A stretch of 6,012 bases of DNA from DATDOO01 sp035293245 (GTDB lineage Bacteria; Pseudomonadota; Gammaproteobacteria; Methylococcales; Methylococcaceae): NCBI GenBank assembly GCA_035293245.1, contig DATDOO010000356.1:1-6012 (forward strand), given 5' to 3'. Below, piece by piece: positions 1 through 3,206 of the stretch. The notes beneath the pieces are model-generated. The model saw only the letters and a program-made list of their open reading frames with translations. It had not been told where the DNA came from and did no database searches. The translations under genes were made by a program, and so were the position numbers. The stretch's first letter is position 1. Every line of letters begins with the position of its first letter.

Positions 1-88
1 TCGCGTCCGTAAATCGCCGCATGCTTTGGCGCCTGAAAGTTGGCGGTCTGCTGAGCGCCTTCGGCGAGTTATTTGAATGCGGGGTTTC
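1..88 (+). repeat. Left arm of long inverted repeat
   Basis: Read forward, this arm matches the reverse complement of about 443-527. Over roughly the first 80 nt I count four substitutions (at 5, 21, 45 and 51) and two small indels of 1 and 2 nt, aligned by eye. Shared blocks include TAAATCGCCGC-type sequence near 10-20, TGCTTTGGCGCCTG at 22-35 and GAGCGCCTTCGGCGAGTT at 53-70. Similarity fades after about 80. Position 1 still pairs, so the arm may extend beyond the window. Confidence 0.85.
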
Positions 89-103
89 GCCCCCGCGCGA
101 CGA

Positions 104-129
104 GGTACTTTTGTTTCGGCAAAAGTACC
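104..129. repeat. Perfect 10-bp-arm hairpin
   Basis: GGTACTTTTG at 104-113 is the exact reverse complement of CAAAAGTACC at 120-129, with a 6-nt TTTCGG loop. There is no T-run after it. It resembles the 387-424 hairpin at the other side of the element in layout but not in exact sequence. Confidence 0.85.
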
Positions 130-139
130 CAAAACCATT

Positions 140-194
140 GCGACCATACGCTGCCCTTCGGGTGCCCTGCGCTTCTCGGCAGCGTATAAGTCGC
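140..194. repeat. Imperfect 16/17-nt-arm inverted repeat
   Basis: GCGACCATACGCTGCC at 140-155 pairs with GGCAGCGTATAAGTCGC at 178-194, with a small bulge, enclosing about 22 nt. The bases at 190-205 could alternatively pair with the C/G-rich stretch at 83-101, so two mutually exclusive folds are possible. Confidence 0.75.
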
Positions 195-265
195 GGGGGG
201 AAACCTCCCCACCCCCGTTATGCCGCGCCGAGCACCGCAGCTTTCGGCGGATCAAACCCGCAGGG

Positions 266-285
266 CGGCCGCATGGATGCGGCCG
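266..285. repeat. Perfect 9-bp-arm hairpin
   Basis: CGGCCGCAT at 266-274 and ATGCGGCCG at 277-285 are perfect complements separated by GG, giving a near-continuous palindrome. It lies in the middle of the element. Confidence 0.8.
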
Positions 286-294
286 GTTGACCGT

Positions 295-312
295 CAGGCC
301 AGGGATGGCCTG
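295..312. repeat. Perfect 7-bp-arm hairpin
   Basis: CAGGCCA at 295-301 pairs with TGGCCTG at 306-312 around a 4-nt loop. It lies 9 nt after the previous palindrome, forming a hairpin pair. Confidence 0.75.
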
Positions 313-386
313 TCGGGCAACTACCGCCGGAAGCGAGGAGCGCAGGGGACCGCGATAGCGGCGCGGCATTCGGGCGGCTTTTTCTT

Positions 387-424
387 GGGTTACTTTCTTT
401 TGGCCGCGCAAAAGAAAGTAACCC
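387..424. repeat. Perfect 16-bp-arm hairpin
   Basis: The left arm GGGTTACTTTCTTTTG (387-402) is the exact reverse complement of the right arm CAAAAGAAAGTAACCC (409-424), with a 6-nt loop. This is the strongest single hairpin in the window. It is A/T-rich in the middle, contrasting with the GC-rich surroundings. It could stop transcription, but no T-run follows. Confidence 0.9.
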
Positions 425-428
425 GGCC

Positions 429-446
429 GTGGGTCCGGGAACCCAC
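429..446. repeat. Short hairpin at inner edge of right arm
   Basis: GTGGGT at 429-434 pairs with ACCCAC at 441-446 around a 6-nt loop. It lies directly after the 16-bp hairpin and overlaps the inner end of the right long arm. Confidence 0.6.
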
Positions 447-527
447 ATTCAAATCAAACTCGCCGAAGGCGCTCAACAGACTGCCAACTTTACAGGCGCC
501 AAAGCACGCGGCGATTTACGGAAGCGA
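443..527 (-). repeat. Right arm of long inverted repeat
   Basis: This is the inverted copy of 1-88. It contains AACTCGCCGAAGGCGCTC at 458-475 and CAGGCGCCAAAGCA at 493-506, which are the complements of blocks in the left arm. Pairing ends at or near 527-528. The arm stops about 30 nt before the first possible nudF start, so nudF has almost no upstream region of its own outside the repeat. Confidence 0.85.
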
Positions 528-556
528 ATCACTATGACCCGATCGCGGAACAGGGA

Positions 557-1189
557 ATGCAAACACGGCAAACCTCCTCCATGAACCCAAACCGCCAATT
601 CGAAATCCTCAGCCGCGACACCCTCTACCAGGGCTTTTTCAGCCTGCTGGGGATTCGCTGCCGGCACACCCTGTTCAAGGGCGGCTGGAGCGCAGTTCTC
701 CAGCGCGAGCTGTTCCAGCGCGGCGACTGTGTGGCGGTGATTCCCTACGATCCGCTGCGGGACGAGGTGGTATTGATCGAGCAGTTCCGCGTCGGCGCGC
801 TGCGGCCGGACGAAAACCCGTGGCTGATCGAAATCGTCGCCGGGGCCATCGAGGAAGGCGAGGAAGCCGACGCGGTCGCGCGCCGCGAGACGCACGAAGA
901 AGCGGGCTGCGAAATTTTGGATCTGCGGCGCATTCAGGATTTCTACACCAGTCCCGGCGGCTCCTCGGAAAAAATCACCCTCTACCTGGCCATTGTCGAC
1001 TGCGCGAACGTGGGCGGGGTGCACGGCCTGGAAGAGGAGCACGAGGACATCCTGGTGCGCGCCGTCCCTTTTGCCGAGACGATGACGCTGGTGGAACAGG
1101 GCGCGGTGGTTTCGGCCATTCCGCTGGTCGGATTGCAATGGCTGGCCTTGCACCGGGAAGGTTTGCGGCGTGAAGCCGCCCGGCGGTGA
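557..1189 (+). CDS. nudF: ADP-ribose pyrophosphatase, Nudix family (NudF type)
   Basis: A cytoplasmic hydrolase that would split ADP-ribose into AMP and ribose 5-phosphate using Mg2+ (family knowledge), part of nucleotide-sugar clean-up. It has 210 residues, close to the roughly 209 of E. coli NudF. The Nudix box is complete at residues 96-118: G96, E102, R110-E111, E114-E115 and G117, matching Gx5Ex7REUxEExGU except for Thr at the hydrophobic position after RE. The TLYQGFFSL segment at 22-30, an SPGGSSE loop at 132-138 and an acidic EEHEDI stretch at 160-165 are typical of the ADP-ribose subgroup. The start is uncertain: ATG 557 has weak AGGG/GGAA purine runs just upstream, while ATG 581 (residue 9) has no Shine-Dalgarno; the conserved core fits either. 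In E. coli nudF lies in a group with yqiB, cpdA and tolC; none follows here. Confidence 0.93.
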   Translation: MQTRQTSSMNPNRQFEILSRDTLYQGFFSLLGIRCRHTLFKGGWSAVLQRELFQRGDCVAVIPYDPLRDEVVLIEQFRVGALRPDENPWLIEIVAGAIEEGEEADAVARRETHEEAGCEILDLRRIQDFYTSPGGSSEKITLYLAIVDCANVGGVHGLEEEHEDILVRAVPFAETMTLVEQGAVVSAIPLVGLQWLALHREGLRREAARR

Positions 1190-1192
1190 TTT

Positions 1193-1201
1193 TGCTATAG
1201 T
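1193..1201 (+). promoter_or_regulatory. Candidate extended -10 promoter for the membrane protein / Fe-S gene pair
   Basis: TGCTATAGT at 1193-1201 fits an extended -10 element (TGn followed by TATAGT, five of six with TATAAT). It lies in the 51-nt gap after nudF and would give a leader of about 30 nt before the next ATG. No convincing -35 hexamer is visible at the expected distance, which extended -10 promoters can tolerate. It suggests the downstream pair is transcribed separately from nudF, but readthrough is equally possible. Confidence 0.4.
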
Positions 1202-1230
1202 CTGACTCTCTCCCACCAACCACCTTACTC

Positions 1231-1236
1231 AGGAGG
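1231..1236 (+). promoter_or_regulatory. Strong Shine-Dalgarno sequence
   Basis: AGGAGG lies 4 nt before the ATG at 1241. This consensus site supports that start and shows that the small membrane protein is genuinely translated. Confidence 0.85.
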
Positions 1237-1240
1237 CGTC

Positions 1241-1594
1241 ATGCAATTTGAAGGCGGCAAGCTTTTCTGGATGTTTATCGGCTTTATCGCCGTCGGCGCC
1301 ATCATCATCGCCATGTCGAAGGAAACGCCCGAGGACAAAATGCAGAGCGCGTTCATGCAGACCTACAGCCAACTGAGCCAGATCGCGAAGAACAAGTGTT
1401 CGGAAGCCGTGTACGAAGCCACTCAGGTCCGTCCCTACACCCCCAGCGACACGTCCAGCGACCACCAGACCTGGGTGAACCTGACCTGGAAAAACGTCGG
1501 CCCCATCAAGCAGGCCGAATGCCGTTATGTGATGGAGAAGGGCATCACCCTCCTCAAGCTCGACGAGCGCACCCTGATCCCCCAGACGCCCTGA
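1241..1594 (+). CDS. Small single-pass membrane protein of unknown function
   Basis: I do not recognise a family. The 117-residue product has a short N-terminus, a hydrophobic segment at about residues 9-25 rich in Phe, Ile, Ala and Gly, and then a hydrophilic domain of about 90 residues. The segment is followed by polar SKETPEDK with no clear signal-peptidase site, so I read it as a membrane anchor; the topology is not clear from the charges. The soluble part starts with a Met/Gln-rich probable helix (33-50) and holds two cysteines, Cys53 and Cys94, which could form a disulfide if it faces the periplasm. A Trp-containing stretch (TWVNLTWKNVG, 77-87) suggests a beta-sheet portion. The start is fixed by a consensus AGGAGG. 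Its stop TGA overlaps the in-frame CTG where the Fe-S protein gene may begin, so the two are probably coupled. Confidence 0.85.
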   Translation: MQFEGGKLFWMFIGFIAVGAIIIAMSKETPEDKMQSAFMQTYSQLSQIAKNKCSEAVYEATQVRPYTPSDTSSDHQTWVNLTWKNVGPIKQAECRYVMEKGITLLKLDERTLIPQTP

Positions 1595-3150
1595 TCCCCT
1601 CTCCCGCACTGCAAACTCCCGTCCGTTATGCCTCCGCCGGCCGGCTGTTGCTCGTCGGCCCGGTGGAGCGTGTCGCCGCGGTCTGGCCGCTACTGCCCGA
1701 ACCGCTGAAGCGCTACGCCCTGCTCAGCGACGCCGCCGGAAAGGCCGACGCCTTCCTGCCCCTGGAATGCTGCCTGGCCGGCGCCAGCGATATCGCCATA
1801 GAAGGCTGGTTGGGCGCTTTCCGCGTCACCGCCCGCCGGCAGGGGGAAATTTGCGCCGTCCAGGAACGTCTGCTCGGCGCCGGCGGTGCGTTCGACCTGA
1901 TTTTGGATCTCTTGCCTAATCCCCTGCTCGCCCTCCCCGTTCCACCTCCCGGCTATTATGCGCCTGGGCCGGACGACGACCGGCTGGCGGCTGCCCTGGC
2001 CGAACTTCCGGACATGCTCGGCGTGTTCGACAAGCCCAAGTTCTTCGCTTACGACGCCCGCCTTTGCGCCCACGACACCGGGGCGATCCACGGCTGCCGC
2101 GCCTGCCTGGAAGTGTGCGGCGCGGAAGCCATCAGCTCGGAAAGGGGCGCGATCCGCGTCAATCCTTTCCTTTGCCAGGGCTGCGGCGACTGCACCAGCG
2201 CCTGCCCTTCCGGCGCCTTGCGCTACGCCTGGCCCACGCCCGCCGAATCCCTGCAGGAGTTGCGGCGGATGCTGCAAGTCTCCGCACCCGCAAATTCCGC
2301 CCGGTGGCTGCTATTGCTGCCCGGCGAGAAGGGCGAAAACTGGCGGGCGGAACAGGCGGAAACCGTGCCGGAGCAGGTGCTGCCTTTTCCCGTGGAAGCG
2401 CTGGGAGCAGCGGGGCTGGAGTTCTGGCTGGCGGCGCTGGCCTTCGGTGCGGCGGGCGTGGCGCTGCTCGACCTGCCCGGCCTCAACGACCTGACCCGCG
2501 CCAATTTGCGGCAGCAGTTGGCTTACGGACGGGCCTTGCTCGAGGCGCTGGGGCTGGGCGGGGAGCGGCTCACTTTTTCCGCCGCGCCGGCTTTCCCGGA
2601 ACACGGCGCCGCCTGCCCGCCGGCAACCTTCGCCTGCCTGGACGACAAGCGCGAAATCCTGCACCTGGCTCTGGAACATCTCTGGCGCCATGCGCCCCTC
2701 CAGCCGGAGGAAACCATGCTGCCCGACGACGCGCCGTGCGGCGCGATCCGCGTGGATACGGACAGGTGCACCCTGTGCCTGGCCTGTGTCGGCCTGTGTC
2801 CCGCCGCGGCGCTCAAGGACGGCGCGGATGAGCCCAGCCTGTCCCTGATCGAGGCCAACTGCGTGCAGTGCGGGCGTTGCGCGAACGGCTGCCCGGAAAA
2901 GGCCATCGAGTTGCAGCCACGCTATCTCTTCGACCGCAACCGGGCGCGCACGCCGCGCCTGTTGCACCGCGAGGCGATTTTCCGTTGCCCCGAATGCGGC
3001 AGGCCGTTCGCCACCGAGCGCATGATCCGCACCATCGGCGAGCGGCTGAAGAATCACCCCCTGTTTCAGGGCGACAAACTGCGGCATCTCTCCCTGTGCG
3101 CGGATTGCCGGGTCAAGGGGATGTTTTCCGGCGGGGCGCAAAAGGCGTAG
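1591..3150 (+). CDS. Polyferredoxin-like 4Fe-4S protein with C-terminal zinc-ribbon-like tail
   Basis: A probable cytoplasmic electron-transfer protein, about 519 residues counted from CTG 1591. Two ferredoxin-like pairs are visible. Pair one has Cys159, 169, 172, 176 and Cys195, 198, 201, 205; pair two has Cys393, 396, 399, 403 and Cys424, 427, 430, 434. Three of the four sets are canonical CxxCxxCxxxC followed by Pro; the first has nine residues between its first two cysteines. This suggests up to four [4Fe-4S] clusters. An N-terminal region without cysteine motifs ends in a Pro-rich PPPGYYAPG stretch (118-126). An alpha/beta-looking region lies between the pairs (about 236-345). The C-terminus has CPECG at 466-470 and CADC at 503-506, a likely zinc or rubredoxin-like site. 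No transmembrane helix is seen. The start is unclear: no ATG lies between 1520 and the conserved-looking RYASAGRLLLVG; options are CTG 1591, TTG 1648, GTG 1663, or ATG 1519 with a 76-nt overlap. Similar proteins occur near formate dehydrogenase genes in betaproteobacteria (recollection, unverified); the partner here is unknown. Confidence 0.88.
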   Translation: MIPSPALQTPVRYASAGRLLLVGPVERVAAVWPLLPEPLKRYALLSDAAGKADAFLPLECCLAGASDIAIEGWLGAFRVTARRQGEICAVQERLLGAGGAFDLILDLLPNPLLALPVPPPGYYAPGPDDDRLAAALAELPDMLGVFDKPKFFAYDARLCAHDTGAIHGCRACLEVCGAEAISSERGAIRVNPFLCQGCGDCTSACPSGALRYAWPTPAESLQELRRMLQVSAPANSARWLLLLPGEKGENWRAEQAETVPEQVLPFPVEALGAAGLEFWLAALAFGAAGVALLDLPGLNDLTRANLRQQLAYGRALLEALGLGGERLTFSAAPAFPEHGAACPPATFACLDDKREILHLALEHLWRHAPLQPEETMLPDDAPCGAIRVDTDRCTLCLACVGLCPAAALKDGADEPSLSLIEANCVQCGRCANGCPEKAIELQPRYLFDRNRARTPRLLHREAIFRCPECGRPFATERMIRTIGERLKNHPLFQGDKLRHLSLCADCRVKGMFSGGAQKA

Positions 3151-3159
3151 GGTGGCTGT

Positions 3160-3202
3160 GGTGCGCACGGCCATGACGATTACGGCTGGCCTTCTGCGCA
3201 CC
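3160..3202. terminator. Imperfect inverted repeat between convergent genes, possible bidirectional terminator
   Basis: GGTGCGCA at 3160-3167 pairs perfectly with TGCGCACC at 3195-3202. Inside, GGCCA at 3169-3173 pairs with TGGCC at 3187-3191, leaving a 13-nt loop. It sits in the 56-nt gap between two converging stop codons, where a shared terminator is expected. No T-run follows on either strand, so it is either a weak or Rho-assisted site or a short REP-like repeat. Confidence 0.4.
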
Positions 3203-3206
3203 GGCA

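Larger units (their letters stand above)
1..527. repeat. Hairpin-rich noncoding repeat element bounded by long inverted arms
   Basis: This stretch has no credible gene. Its short reading frames are arginine-, proline- and glycine-rich, overlap one another in several frames and lack family features. It is built of inverted repeats: outer arms at 1-88 and about 443-527, and inside them hairpins at 104-129, 140-194, 266-285, 295-312, 387-424 and 429-446. The style, with hairpins ending in GTACC or GTAACCC around an A/T-rich stem, resembles dispersed intergenic repeats common in proteobacterial genomes (general knowledge; no family name assigned). No transposase is inside, so if mobile it would be non-autonomous. 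The left arm reaches the first base of the window, so the true boundary and any target-site duplication there cannot be seen. It ends about 30 nt before nudF and may contribute its promoter or insulate it from upstream transcription (inference). Confidence 0.75.

Noticed and set aside
1..527. Integron attC array, CRISPR array or structured-RNA gene of a known class
   Set aside because: The arms are inverted rather than directly repeated with spacers, no integrase, Cas or transposase gene is present, and I recognise no known RNA family in it.
21..537. Several overlapping open frames of 76-105 codons in the left intergenic region
   Set aside because: They run through the inverted repeats in three frames on both strands, have low-complexity Arg/Pro/Gly/Ala composition and no ribosome sites. 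They are spurious frames of a GC-rich repeat.
473..1219. 248-codon minus-strand frame opposite nudF
   Set aside because: It is antisense to a complete Nudix gene and has no recognisable domain; long antisense frames are expected at this GC content.
1396..1590. ATG 1396 as start of the Fe-S protein
   Set aside because: It would overlap the small membrane protein gene by about 200 nt, and the added residues are Pro/His/Arg-rich, typical of out-of-frame reading of the upstream gene.
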